The notes below the pieces were generated by a model. The model saw only the letters and a program-made list of their open reading frames with translations. It was not told the origin of the DNA and searched no databases. The position numbers and the translations under genes were made by a program. From the NCBI GenBank assembly GCA_023435945.1, contig JAEZLB010000271.1, forward strand, positions 1 to 15,997: a stretch of DNA of 15,997 bases, read 5' to 3'. Of this stretch, positions 1-7,536 are shown one piece after another (positions within the stretch are counted from its first letter, which is position 1; each line of letters begins with the position of its first letter). The DNA is from Pseudomonadota bacterium (GTDB lineage Bacteria; Pseudomonadota; Gammaproteobacteria; Burkholderiales; Burkholderiaceae_D).

Positions 1-92
1 CCGTACACCTGCACGAGCGGGGTTAAATCCTCAGGGTGCCAGCGCCGCACAATCAGGCGAAGCGTCGTAAAGACCGGTTTTAAGTCGGGCAT
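1..92 (-). CDS. GNAT-family acetyltransferase, N-terminal fragment (runs off left edge)
   Basis: Only the first 30 codons are visible, starting at the ATG whose A is at position 92 and reading off the left edge. The peptide contains TLRLIVRRWHPEDLTPL. This fits the opening beta-strand and helix of GNAT N-acetyltransferases of the RimJ/RimL or Acetyltransf_3 type, which usually begin with a T-x-RL-x-LR-x-(3-5)-D pattern. Upstream, the frame stays open to a stop near 252-254 but has no other ATG, so 92 is the first good start. No clear Shine-Dalgarno precedes it. The acetyl-CoA binding motif would lie outside the window, so the substrate is unknown. It lies downstream of flgN on the same strand, separated by about 280 bases, and a link to motility is not implied. 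Confidence 0.55.
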   Translation of the reverse strand, partial: MPDLKPVFTTLRLIVRRWHPEDLTPLVQVY

Positions 93-371
93 GTCAAAGA
101 TCAGGCTGTTTTCAACGCCGGTTTCAAGGCGGCCAGGGTTCCGGGGAAGGCCGGATAGCTTCGCTTTGCTTGCAATGAGGGCCGTCTCATGGGTGTCAAC
201 GCCGTCTGGCCAGCAAAGACGTGCATGGCGGCGCCTGGTCAGGCAGTGTTTTCAGGGTTTCAGGATTGAGGCAGGCGCCGGGCCTGTAACTAGGCAGCGT
301 GCGGGCGGATGACACTGTCGCCAATACGTTTTTTCCGGGGACGGGGCACAGCCGGACGGAGGCAAAAATAA
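93..371. other. Intergenic region between flgN and the GNAT gene
   Basis: I see no convincing gene in these 279 bases. The frame continuing from flgN reads a short way and then stops near 252-254. The minus strand has a perfect TTGACA at 199-194, but the expected -10 position 17 bases later is poor, so a promoter for the acetyltransferase is only possible. An 8-bp inverted repeat (GGCGCCTG at 230-237, CAGGCGCC at 272-279) has a 34-base loop and no T-run, so it is not a credible terminator. Confidence 0.4.
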
Positions 372-848
372 TTAACCGACGATACGACCCCGCGAAACGG
401 GGCGTGAGCTGGTCTGGCCATTGGGGCCGTAAGTATCGGCGCCGGATTCGTCGCCGCGCAGGACATTGAGGGCAGCTTCGTTGCGGGACAGCTGCTGGTT
501 GATCAGCAAGCCGTTGGTGCGATTGATTTCCTTGGCTTCGCGGGCGACGTCGATCAGCTTGTTCCAGGTCTGCACCACTTCGCTTCGTGGTTCCTGGCTG
601 GCAATCCATGCCTGCATGCCTGCTTCACCAGCTTCATAACCTGCCAGAGCCAGGGCCTGATGGCGGGCTACGGCGAGGTCGGTGGCTTTGGCAATCAGCA
701 GCGATTTCTCATTGAGCAGATCGGTCACGGCAGCGATGTCGGCGTTGACCAGGTGGCCTTGTTCCCGGCGCAGCAATGCCAGGAGAGTGGCGGTGACATC
801 TTGTTCCTGCGCCAGTTGGGCGCCCGGATCCTGGCTGCGTGACTGCAT
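372..848 (-). CDS. flgN: Flagellar export chaperone FlgN
   Basis: FlgN is the cytosolic type III export chaperone that binds the C-terminal ends of FlgK and FlgL and delivers them to the export gate. The 158-residue product is almost entirely helical. It has the family's NEKSLLI segment at residues 46-52, a long helix with EINRTNGLLINQQL at 107-120, and the typical C-terminal TYGPNGQT at 139-146. Length is close to the family norm of about 140-160. An AAGGA Shine-Dalgarno overlaps the flgM stop codon, and only 10 bases separate the two genes, so translation is probably coupled. The gene is likely transcribed from the sigma-28 promoter upstream of flgM. Its clients FlgK and FlgL are at the other end of the window behind a second sigma-28 site, so chaperone and clients would be made together. 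Confidence 0.9.
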   Translation of the reverse strand: MQSRSQDPGAQLAQEQDVTATLLALLRREQGHLVNADIAAVTDLLNEKSLLIAKATDLAVARHQALALAGYEAGEAGMQAWIASQEPRSEVVQTWNKLIDVAREAKEINRTNGLLINQQLSRNEAALNVLRGDESGADTYGPNGQTSSRPVSRGRIVG

Positions 849-858
849 GCGAATTCCT

Positions 859-1161
859 TTATTTATGGGTGCTGATCATATCCCTGACGGATTCGATCAG
901 CCCGTCGGCAACGCGTTCGGTATTCACCCGGAAGCTGCCGCCGGCGATTGCTGCCTTGATTTCCTCGACCTTGCCGGCGTCGAACACCGGTTCGCTCCCT
1001 GCAGCCTTGGCCAGTGTCTGCGATTCGGCCGACAGGCTGACATTGTCGGCAGGGGTGCCGACGGTTGCGACTTCGGCTTTTCCTACCGTGCGGCCGCTGC
1101 GAGGCTGGCCGGGCGTGATAGGCAGGTCCGAGACCTTTTTGCTTACGTCATTAATCTTCAT
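859..1161 (-). CDS. flgM: Anti-sigma-28 factor FlgM
   Basis: FlgM binds FliA (sigma-28) and blocks late flagellar transcription until it is exported through the finished hook-basal body. The 100-residue protein has the family pattern: a short MKIN start, a disordered N-terminal half rich in P, G, T and K, then DNVSLS at residues 39-44, VEEIKAAI at 65-72 and ERVADGLI at 82-89. The last two belong to the C-terminal helices that contact sigma-28. GGTGA lies a few bases before the ATG. The gene is preceded by a near-consensus sigma-28 promoter, giving the usual feedback in which FliA drives its own inhibitor. The flgM-flgN pair behind flgA is the enterobacterial arrangement. Confidence 0.92.
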   Translation of the reverse strand: MKINDVSKKVSDLPITPGQPRSGRTVGKAEVATVGTPADNVSLSAESQTLAKAAGSEPVFDAGKVEEIKAAIAGGSFRVNTERVADGLIESVRDMISTHK

Positions 1162-1202
1162 ACATCACCCAGAGGTTGTAGCGCCATTCCGCTGATACCC
1201 CG

Positions 1203-1229
1203 GTATCGGCGGTGCAGGTGGAAACTTTA
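1203..1229 (-). promoter_or_regulatory. Sigma-28 (FliA) promoter for flgMN
   Basis: On the minus strand a perfect TAAAGTTT (-35, 1229-1222) is followed by exactly 11 bases and then GCCGATAC (-10, 1210-1203). The established FliA consensus is TAAAGTTT-N11-GCCGATAA, so this matches 15 of 16 positions. Transcription would start a few bases downstream, around 1197, leaving a leader of roughly 35 bases before the flgM ATG at 1161. It places flgM and flgN in the late class. Readthrough from flgA is also possible, because I see no terminator in the 124-base gap. Confidence 0.9.
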
Positions 1230-1285
1230 GCTGTTGGATGGTTAATTTGCATCAAAAATTGATTCAAATTGTTTCAAAATTCGAT

Positions 1286-2011
1286 TCAGTATGTTACCAC
1301 CAGCATGCCGCCTGTTTTCGCGATTCCGCTGACAACCTGACCTTGTGAGGTTCGGGCTTGAACGAGTTGTCCTTCCGCGCCATTTCCTAGCGCACGGCCT
1401 TCATTCGATACGCTGAATCCAGGACCGTTCAATATGATGCGAACGATTTGCCCCTGCTGAATGACTGGCGGGCTACGCAATATTTCCTGGCGCAAGGGCA
1501 GGCCGGCAGTAACCGGCAGGATCAGGGTTTTGCCCAGTGCTTGTTCCGGGTTCGTAATGACGCCGCTGGGCAAGCCGGACAATTCCCCCCGGGCCTTGGC
1601 CAGATGGGATATGTCGATAGTGGTGCCCTGTGCCAGCGGTGCGGCGGCGATGTAATAGTCGCCTTGTATGCGCACATGGGCTGGTACATAGATCGTCCAC
1701 GGATTGGCTTCATTGCAGCGCACGCCTACGGTCGTCTTGCCCCACGCGCGGCTGCCGCTGGGAAGAAAGGTGTGCAGGTTGCGGCACGCATGCAGCTTCA
1801 GGCGCGGGTCCGGGACGCCGATTTCTATGCTGACTTCGCCGGGCAGGGCAGCGGTTTGCGCGCGCAGGAAGCGTTCGGCTGATTGACGTATTTGTGCCGG
1901 GTCCTGATGCGAAGGCTGCGCTGCGGCACTGCCTGCCAGTAGCAGAAAACTGACTGTCAACAGACATTGACTCGCAATACGAGAAAGGGTGGAAAAGACC
2001 TGAATATCCAT
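1286..2011 (-). CDS. flgA: Flagellar P-ring assembly chaperone FlgA
   Basis: FlgA is a periplasmic chaperone that promotes polymerisation of FlgI into the P-ring around the rod. I place the start at the ATG at 2011, giving 241 residues. The protein then opens directly with a signal peptide: RI at 11-12, a hydrophobic stretch at about 17-27 and a likely cleavage after SAAA near residue 31. The frame extends upstream to an ATG at 2104, but those 31 residues are hydrophilic and would bury the signal. An AAGGAG at 2038-2033 is about 21 bases from the chosen ATG, so the start is not certain. The C-terminal half has the SAF-like beta-clip fold of the family, including GKTLILPVTAGLPL and a terminal QVVSGIAKTGGMLVVTY. 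It is transcribed divergently from flgB. Confidence 0.9.
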   Translation of the reverse strand: MDIQVFSTLSRIASQCLLTVSFLLLAGSAAAQPSHQDPAQIRQSAERFLRAQTAALPGEVSIEIGVPDPRLKLHACRNLHTFLPSGSRAWGKTTVGVRCNEANPWTIYVPAHVRIQGDYYIAAAPLAQGTTIDISHLAKARGELSGLPSGVITNPEQALGKTLILPVTAGLPLRQEILRSPPVIQQGQIVRIILNGPGFSVSNEGRALGNGAEGQLVQARTSQGQVVSGIAKTGGMLVVTY

Positions 2012-2184
2012 GGCGACATGGTACGCAGGCCACTCCTTGGCAAAACCCTGAACAGGAACGGATTTAAGGCCTTTATCCGGCGAATGCGTCAGCCCCGTCA
2101 TCACTATTATCTACCCTACCCAAAAAGGTTTTGTCCGCAAGCTCGCTTGTATTTTTAACAAGGCGGGATTTCTGAGGAGAGGGC
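2012..2184. promoter_or_regulatory. Divergent flgA-flgB intergenic region
   Basis: This region must carry the promoters for flgA (minus) and the flgB operon (plus). I find neither a sigma-28 match nor a sigma-54 GG-N10-GC pattern. A weak sigma-70-like candidate for flgB is TTGTCC (2131-2136), 17 bases, then TTTAAC (2154-2159). On the minus strand a TAGATAAT-like -10 lies near 2105-2115 without a good -35. A small inverted repeat, CAAGC-TC-GCTTG, lies at 2138-2149 and could be an operator half-site or chance. The absence of consensus elements would fit an activator-dependent promoter such as FlhDC class II, which is inference only. Confidence 0.4.
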
Positions 2185-2622
2185 ATGTTAGGAAAGCTAG
2201 ACGATTATCTGCGATTTCATCAAACCGCGCTGAGCCTGAGGGCGGAGCGCCAGCAATTGCTCGCTTCAAATATCGCCAATGCGGATACGCCTAACTATAA
2301 GGCGCGCGACATCGATTTCAAGCAGGCGTTGCAGCAAGCGTTGAAGGGTGGTCAGGGCAATGCCGTGCCGCAGGTGCCGTCGCCGGTCATGGTCAGGACG
2401 GCGGCAGCCCATTTGCCTGGCAAGCCTTCGGCGGCTGCCATGCACCCTGATGCCGCGGCTGCGCAGTACCGTACCGTGCAGCAGGGAAGTGTGGATGGCA
2501 ATACTGTGGATATGGATACCGAACGGACCAATTTTGCGGACAACGCCTTGCGTTATCAGGCCAGCGTCACGCTGATCAATGGTCAGATCCGCAGCATGAT
2601 GAGTGCGATCCAGGGCCAGTAA
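2185..2622 (+). CDS. flgB: Flagellar proximal rod protein FlgB
   Basis: FlgB is a proximal rod subunit exported through the flagellar type III apparatus and assembled near the MS-ring and FliE. The 145-residue protein carries the N-terminal rod-family motif SNIANADTPNYKARD at residues 28-42, with the FlgB-specific YKARDIDF continuation. Its C-terminal heptad region contains NGQIRSMMSAIQGQ. Length is near the usual 130-140. The middle, about residues 50-95, is rich in Q, P and A and looks flexible. A strong GAGGAGAGG Shine-Dalgarno precedes the ATG. It is the first gene of the flgB-L cluster, with flgC starting 32 bases after its stop. Confidence 0.94.
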   Translation: MLGKLDDYLRFHQTALSLRAERQQLLASNIANADTPNYKARDIDFKQALQQALKGGQGNAVPQVPSPVMVRTAAAHLPGKPSAAAMHPDAAAAQYRTVQQGSVDGNTVDMDTERTNFADNALRYQASVTLINGQIRSMMSAIQGQ

Positions 2623-2653
2623 CCAATAGCCGTAGTCGATAAGGAAAATTCGC

Positions 2654-3058
2654 ATGTCGCTATTTAATATTTTTAATGTCGCAGGGTCTGGCATGAGTGC
2701 CCAGGGGCAGCGCCTGAATACGGTGGCCAGCAATATTGCTAACGTGGACAGCAGCACCAGCTCTACCGGCGAGGCGTATCGCGCCAAGCACGTGATCTTT
2801 GCGGCGACGCCGGTCGGTCCGTCCAAGGCGCAAGGGGTGAAGGTTCAGCAAGTCGTGGAAGACCTGCGGCCTATGCGCGTGGTGTATGACCCCAAGCATC
2901 CGCAAGCCGATGCCAGCGGACATGTGACGCTGCCGAATGTGAATGTGGTGGAAGAAATGGTGAACATGATTTCTGCATCGCGCTCTTACCAGAACAATGT
3001 GGAAATCATGAACACGGCCAAGACGATGTTGGCGAAAACGCTGACCATCGGCCAGTAA
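2654..3058 (+). CDS. flgC: Flagellar proximal rod protein FlgC
   Basis: FlgC is the second proximal rod subunit. The 134 residues match the family length of about 134-138. The N-terminal motif is GSGMSAQGQRLNTVASNIAN (residues 11-30) and the C-terminal one is NVNVVEEMVNMISASRSYQ (95-113). These terminal helices pack into the axial D0 core. A GATAAGGAAA Shine-Dalgarno sits just upstream. flgD follows after 10 bases, and its AAGGAG overlaps the end of flgC, so coupling is likely. Confidence 0.95.
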   Translation: MSLFNIFNVAGSGMSAQGQRLNTVASNIANVDSSTSSTGEAYRAKHVIFAATPVGPSKAQGVKVQQVVEDLRPMRVVYDPKHPQADASGHVTLPNVNVVEEMVNMISASRSYQNNVEIMNTAKTMLAKTLTIGQ

Positions 3059-3068
3059 GGAGAATTGA

Positions 3069-3731
3069 ATGACGACCGTAAGCAATGTCGCGAATGATGT
3101 ACTGGCCGCAGTCAATGGCGGAAGCCGTAACCAGAGTGTGGGAAAGAGTGAGCAGGATAAATTCATGACCCTGCTGGTGACCCAGATGAAGAATCAGGAC
3201 CCGCTCAACCCGCTGGACAATGCACAGATGACCAGCCAGTTGGCGCAGTTGTCTACGCTGACAGGTATCGAAAAACTGAATGCGACCATGGAAAGCTTTG
3301 TCTCCGGCTTTCATTCGAGTCAGTCTCTGCAAGCGGCAAGTCTGATTGGGCGCGCGGTGCTGGTGCCAGGTGCGGAAACGAGTTTGGTGAAGGGGCAGGC
3401 GGTATTCGGTGTCGAGCTCGACGAGGCGGCTGACAAGGTTACCGTCAACATCAAGGATGCTACCGGGAAGTTGGTGCATACCATGGATTTGGGCGCCCAG
3501 GATGCGGGTGTTATCCCGCTGGCGTGGGATGGTAAAACGGCAGACGATGTCACGCTGGAGGATGGTCGCTACAAGATAGAAGTGGTGGCCACCCGGGGTA
3601 GTGATATCAAAGAGGGTACGGCCCTCACATTTGGTGAGGTGCTGAGTGTGTCGCTCGGGCCGCAGGGTGTCAAACTGAATTTGCTGGGCGCGGGTGAAGC
3701 CAGTATGGCTGATGTGCGCCAGATTCTGTAA
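3069..3731 (+). CDS. flgD: Flagellar hook-capping (scaffolding) protein FlgD
   Basis: FlgD forms the temporary cap at the tip of the growing hook and guides addition of FlgE; it is later replaced by FlgK. The 220-residue protein has the diagnostic N-terminal motif KFMTLLVTQMKNQDPLNP at residues 31-48, followed by MTSQLAQLSTLTGIEKLN. The C-terminal part, about 80-215, is the beta-rich tudor/Ig-like region, with LVPG near 97 and the family's WDGKTADDVTLEDGRY segment. An AAGGAG Shine-Dalgarno is well spaced. It sits directly before flgE, as is usual. Confidence 0.95.
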   Translation: MTTVSNVANDVLAAVNGGSRNQSVGKSEQDKFMTLLVTQMKNQDPLNPLDNAQMTSQLAQLSTLTGIEKLNATMESFVSGFHSSQSLQAASLIGRAVLVPGAETSLVKGQAVFGVELDEAADKVTVNIKDATGKLVHTMDLGAQDAGVIPLAWDGKTADDVTLEDGRYKIEVVATRGSDIKEGTALTFGEVLSVSLGPQGVKLNLLGAGEASMADVRQIL

Positions 3732-3770
3732 GCCACCCTCATTCAAGAAATTTGTTCACAGGAGAACACC

Positions 3771-5045
3771 ATGAGTTTTCAGCAAGGGTTAAGCGGTCTG
3801 AATGCAGCGTCCAAGAATCTGGAAGTGATTGGCAATAACGTCGCCAATGCCAGCACCGTCGGTTTCAAGCAGTCGCAAGCTGTGTTTGCCGATGTTTACG
3901 CACGTTCGCTTTCCAGTGGTGGCGGTGCCCAGGTCGGTATCGGTACCAAGATGTCGCAGGTGGTGCAGCAGTTCACCCAAGGTAATGTGTCGACCACCAA
4001 TAACCCGCTGGATTTGTCGATCAATGGCGATGGATTTTTTTGCATTGAGCAGAATGGCACGCCAGCCTATACGCGCAATGGTCAGTTTTACCTGGATGAC
4101 GAAGGCTATATCGTCAACACGACCGGTGCCTACCTGAAGGGGTATCAGGTTAATGCAAATGGTGCGGTTCAGAACTCAGGAAATGAAACCAGCCGTTTGA
4201 AAATGGATTTTTCCGATCTGCCACCGCGTGCGACGGAAAATGCCGAGCTGGTTATTAATCTGGATTCCCGTAGTCAACCGATCAATATCACCCCGCTTCC
4301 CGATCCGATGCCGGTGCCTCCGCCTGACCCGATGCCGGAGCCGCCGGTTCCGTTTGATGCCGCGAATCCAGCCAGCTATCACTACACAACGTCGGTGCCG
4401 GTCTACGATTCGCTGGGCAATATGTATAGCCTTCAGACTTACTATGCCCGCCGGGATACGGGCTGGGATGTGTATGCTGCCTTCGATGGCCAGGTACTGA
4501 ATGGTGGTGGTGTCATCACTCAGCATCAGTTCGATGCGAACGGCAAACTGTCATCGCCAACGGGCATCATCAATCTGCAACTGACGCCACCCGATGCGGC
4601 GGTCATGAACGTGCAACTGAACTTCAATAAGATGACGCAGTTTGGTAGTGGCTCGAACGCCGCGCACTTGCATTCTGATGGCTATATGCCGGGTCGACTG
4701 GCCGGATTCTCGATTGGTAGCGATGGCACGATTCTCGGTCGCTATACCAATGGTGAGTCTGCAGTGCTGGGCGCTGTTGCGCTGACGACGTTTACCAACG
4801 TGAATGGGCTGGAGCCGCTGGGTGACAATAACTGGGCTGAAACGCCGAACTCGGGGCCACCCAATACGGGTATCGCAGGAACGGGTACGCTGGGTATGCT
4901 GCGCGCGAATACCGTGGAAGAGTCCAATGTGGACCTGACGGCAGAGCTGGTGCGCATGATTACGGCCCAGCGCAACTATCAGGCCAATGCGCAGACCATC
5001 AAGACACAGGATCAGGTCATGCAAACGCTGGTGAACATGCGATAA
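3771..5045 (+). CDS. flgE: Flagellar hook protein FlgE
   Basis: FlgE is the main subunit of the flexible hook joining rod and filament. The 424-residue product has the N-terminal D0 motif with GNNVANASTVGFKQSQAVFAD at about 21-41, and a C-terminal D0 with NVDLTAELVRMITAQRNYQ and QTIKTQDQVMQTLVNMR. Length is typical (about 400-430). The middle has SYHYTTSVPVYDSLGN, characteristic of hook proteins. Residues 175-195 (bases 4293-4355) are an unusual proline-rich stretch of the form PDPMPxPP in the outer D1/D2 region. CAGGAGAA provides the ribosome binding site. A 72-base gap separates it from flgF. Confidence 0.95.
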   Translation: MSFQQGLSGLNAASKNLEVIGNNVANASTVGFKQSQAVFADVYARSLSSGGGAQVGIGTKMSQVVQQFTQGNVSTTNNPLDLSINGDGFFCIEQNGTPAYTRNGQFYLDDEGYIVNTTGAYLKGYQVNANGAVQNSGNETSRLKMDFSDLPPRATENAELVINLDSRSQPINITPLPDPMPVPPPDPMPEPPVPFDAANPASYHYTTSVPVYDSLGNMYSLQTYYARRDTGWDVYAAFDGQVLNGGGVITQHQFDANGKLSSPTGIINLQLTPPDAAVMNVQLNFNKMTQFGSGSNAAHLHSDGYMPGRLAGFSIGSDGTILGRYTNGESAVLGAVALTTFTNVNGLEPLGDNNWAETPNSGPPNTGIAGTGTLGMLRANTVEESNVDLTAELVRMITAQRNYQANAQTIKTQDQVMQTLVNMR

Positions 5046-5117
5046 ATCGCACGAATAAACGAAGGTAATGCGCTGTACGGTCTGCTTGGCTGTGCAGGAT
5101 GAACAAAGGGGAAAGCC

Positions 5118-5864
5118 ATGGATCGCCTGATTTATACCGCGATGACTGGGGCCAAGCACATCATGGAGCAGCAGGCCACCAATTCGCACAATTTGGCCAA
5201 TGCTTCCACGACGGGTTTTCGCACCCAGCTGGATTCCTTTCGTGCTGTGCCGATACTGGGGCCCGGGATGCCGACGCGCACTTTTGTCGTGGATGCAACG
5301 GTTGGCACAGACTTCGCGCCGGGTGTTATCCACCATACCGGGCGCGACCTGGATGTGGCGATCCAGGGTAATGGCTGGTTCGCCATCGAAGGGCCGAATG
5401 GCGGCGAAGCTTACACCCGCAACGGGGCCTTCAAGCTGAATGAAAACGGCGTATTGCAGACGCAGACCGGGCGCAATGTGATCGGTGATGGTGGCCCCAT
5501 TACCTTGCCGCCGGGCGTGGCCGTTGCGATAGCCAGGGATGGCACGATTTCCACGACCGACCCCGCCACGCCTGGTGTGCCGCCAACGGTGGTAGGGCGT
5601 CTCAAGCTGGTCAATCCACCCGAGGAAAACTTGAAACGCGGTGATGATGGCCTGTTCCGCTTGATCAATGGCGATGAAGCACCGGAAGACCTGAATGTCG
5701 CGGTCGAAGGTGGAGCGCTCGAAACCAGTAATGTCAATGTGGTCGATTCCATGGTGACCATGATCACGCTGGCAAGGCAATTCGAACTCCAGATCAACAT
5801 GCTCAAGAACGCCGAGAATAACGCCACAAAGGCAGGTCAGATCCTCAATATGAGTGGTACCTGA
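5118..5864 (+). CDS. flgF: Flagellar rod protein FlgF
   Basis: FlgF is a rod subunit, lying between the FlgB/FlgC section and FlgG. The 248-residue product begins MDRLIYTAMTGAKHIMEQQA, typical of FlgF, followed by the rod motif NLANASTTGFR (25-35). The C-terminal helix has NVNVVDSMVTMITLARQFE. Family length is about 245-250. It is distinguished from FlgG by the absence of the YQTLRQPGA segment and by the FlgF-type start. The ATG at 5118 follows AAAGGGGAAAG. It lies between flgE and flgG in the standard order. Confidence 0.94.
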   Translation: MDRLIYTAMTGAKHIMEQQATNSHNLANASTTGFRTQLDSFRAVPILGPGMPTRTFVVDATVGTDFAPGVIHHTGRDLDVAIQGNGWFAIEGPNGGEAYTRNGAFKLNENGVLQTQTGRNVIGDGGPITLPPGVAVAIARDGTISTTDPATPGVPPTVVGRLKLVNPPEENLKRGDDGLFRLINGDEAPEDLNVAVEGGALETSNVNVVDSMVTMITLARQFELQINMLKNAENNATKAGQILNMSGT

Positions 5865-5943
5865 TAAGGCGAAAATGCTGTCATAGACCCTGGTGTGACG
5901 GGGTTCGTGCACGGCACGACATTAATGAACACAGGAGAATCAA

Positions 5944-6726
5944 ATGATTCGATCGCTATGGATATCCAAGACAGGTCTCGATGCGCAGCAGACCAAGATG
6001 GATGTGATCTCCAATAACCTGGCGAACGTCAGTACCAGTGGTTTCAAGCGTTCGCGTGCAGTGTTCGAAGATTTGCTGTACCAGACCTTGCGTCAACCCG
6101 GTGCGTCGTCGTCGCAGCAGACCCAGTTGCCCTCCGGCCTTCAGTTGGGTACGGGCGTGCGTCCGGTAGCGACCGAGCGTGTTTTTACGCAGGGTAACCT
6201 GCAACAAACCGATAACAGCACGGATATCGCGATTCAAGGCAATGGCTTTTTCAAAGTCCTGATGCCCGATGGAACCATGGCTTATACGCGTGATGGCTCC
6301 TTCCAGATCAATGCCGAGGGCCAACTGGTAACCGCCAGCGGTTATCCGGTGGACCCTGCGGTCAATATTCCTCTCGATGCCCAGACGATCACCATTGGTC
6401 GTGACGGTGCTGTGACGGTGACCCAGCCCGGTGTTGCACAGCCGACGCTGATCGCCAACTTGCAGCTGGCCACTTTCGCTAATCCGGCTGGGTTGGAAAG
6501 CCGCGGCGAAAACCTCTATCTGGAAACGGCAGCATCGGGTAATCCCAATGACAATGAGCCTGGCCTGAACGGTGCTGGTACGCTGGTTCAGAAATATGTG
6601 GAAACCTCGAATGTGAACGTGGTGGAAGAACTGGTAAGCATGATTCAGACGCAGCGTGCGTATGAAATCAACAGTAAGGCCATCACGACGTCCGACCAAA
6701 TGCTGCAGCGTTTGTCCCAGCTCTGA
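5944..6726 (+). CDS. flgG: Flagellar distal rod protein FlgG
   Basis: FlgG builds the distal rod that passes through the P- and L-rings. The 260 residues equal the canonical length. The rod motif [20 protein letters not shown] is at 24-43. It is followed by [18 protein letters not shown] (46-63), the FlgG-specific segment known in Salmonella to make the rod straight and rigid, which is intact here. The C-terminus has [19 protein letters not shown] and [14 protein letters not shown]. The ribosome binding site is CAGGAGAA. flgH begins 13 bases after the stop. Confidence 0.96.
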   Translation: MIRSLWISKTGLDAQQTKMDVISNNLANVSTSGFKRSRAVFEDLLYQTLRQPGASSSQQTQLPSGLQLGTGVRPVATERVFTQGNLQQTDNSTDIAIQGNGFFKVLMPDGTMAYTRDGSFQINAEGQLVTASGYPVDPAVNIPLDAQTITIGRDGAVTVTQPGVAQPTLIANLQLATFANPAGLESRGENLYLETAASGNPNDNEPGLNGAGTLVQKYVETSNVNVVEELVSMIQTQRAYEINSKAITTSDQMLQRLSQL

Positions 6727-6739
6727 CGCGTGGGTTGAC

Positions 6740-7417
6740 ATGATGCGAGCCATGAAACAGGTTTTGTTTGCCATAGGGGGAATAGCGGTTCTGGCGGGAT
6801 GTGCGCCGACCGTGCCGACCACCATCACCCAGCATCCGACCAGTTCCCGGCCGCAAGCCGCGGTACCTGCTCAGGCAAGCAATGGCGCCATTTTTCAGGC
6901 TGGCGCCTACCGCCCGATGTTCGAAGACCACCGGGCGCGCCATGTCGGCGATACGTTGACCGTGCGCATTACTGAGAACAGCAACATCAAGACCGAATCG
7001 GCCAATGCGTCGAGTAAGTCGGGAAGCGCTAATGCCAGTGTGGACAGGTTGTTCGGGGTCAGTGATTCCGTAGTGGGGCGTCTTGGCGTAGGTGCTGCCA
7101 ATAGCCGCCAGTTTGCTGACAAGGACACGGCCAGCTCTGGCAATAATTTCACCAGTACGCTAACGGCGACCGTCGTCGAAGTGCTGCCCAACGGTAACCT
7201 AGTGGTCAGCGGCGAAAAGCAGGTGGGACTGGACAAGAGTGTGGAGTACATCCGCTTTTCGGGTGTCGTGAATCCTTCGAACATCAGTTCGGCCAATACC
7301 GTGAATTCGACCCAGATCGCAGATGTGCGTGCCGAGTACCGTACCTCGACGCAAGTCGATACCGCCCAGTTCCTGAGTGCGTTGACCCGATTTTTCCTGA
7401 GTGTCCTGCCGCTTTAG
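6740..7417 (+). CDS. flgH: Flagellar L-ring lipoprotein FlgH
   Basis: FlgH forms the L-ring bushing in the outer membrane. From the ATG at 6740 the product is 225 residues, matching the family length. ATGs at 6743 and 6752 are close alternatives, and none has a strong Shine-Dalgarno. The signal peptide ends in the lipobox VLAGC with the lipidated cysteine at residue 21; the following alanine fits sorting to the outer membrane. Family motifs follow: RPMFEDHRARHVGDTLTVRI and NGNLVVSGEKQV, with the terminal FFLSVLPL. The frame stays open upstream into flgG, but that extension is a shadow of flgG. Confidence 0.94.
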   Translation: MMRAMKQVLFAIGGIAVLAGCAPTVPTTITQHPTSSRPQAAVPAQASNGAIFQAGAYRPMFEDHRARHVGDTLTVRITENSNIKTESANASSKSGSANASVDRLFGVSDSVVGRLGVGAANSRQFADKDTASSGNNFTSTLTATVVEVLPNGNLVVSGEKQVGLDKSVEYIRFSGVVNPSNISSANTVNSTQIADVRAEYRTSTQVDTAQFLSALTRFFLSVLPL

Positions 7418-7536
7418 CGATGGTAGGTGCTGGCTTGGTATGCACTTTGTCTTAACGTCATTCGTCGCATGATGTAGTCCATCGTGTCAGCCACGTCGCC
7501 ATCGTAGAAAACATAACCACTGACGTAACGAAAGTA
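7418..7536 (+). other. Unusually long flgH-flgI spacer with potential hairpin
   Basis: flgH and flgI usually lie within a few bases of each other, but here 119 non-coding bases separate them. Starting right after the flgH stop, 7418-7434 can pair with 7486-7504. The outer arms are CGATGG and CCATCG; after a small internal loop the inner arms are GTGCTGGC and GTCAGCCAC with one bulged base. The roughly 51-base apical region contains further short complementary pieces (ATGC and GCAT). There is no T-run after the stem, so it is not an intrinsic terminator. A role in RNA processing or in tuning flgI expression is speculation. Confidence 0.4.

Noticed and set aside
230..279. Inverted repeat GGCGCCTG / CAGGCGCC as a terminator after flgN
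   Set aside because: The loop is 34 bases and there is no T-run, so chance pairing in GC-rich sequence is more likely.
2066..2090. GCCGGATAA on the minus strand, resembling a sigma-28 -10 element upstream of flgA
   Set aside because: The sequence 11 bases upstream matches TAAAGTTT at only about 3 of 8 positions.
2012..2104. N-terminally extended FlgA starting at 2104
   Set aside because: The extra 31 residues are polar and would precede a clear signal peptide beginning at the ATG at 2011, although the ribosome binding site does not settle the matter.
4551..5912. 453-codon open frame on the minus strand across flgE and flgF
   Set aside because: It is antisense to two certain genes, has a composition full of H, R and I as reverse-strand shadows do, and resembles no family I know.
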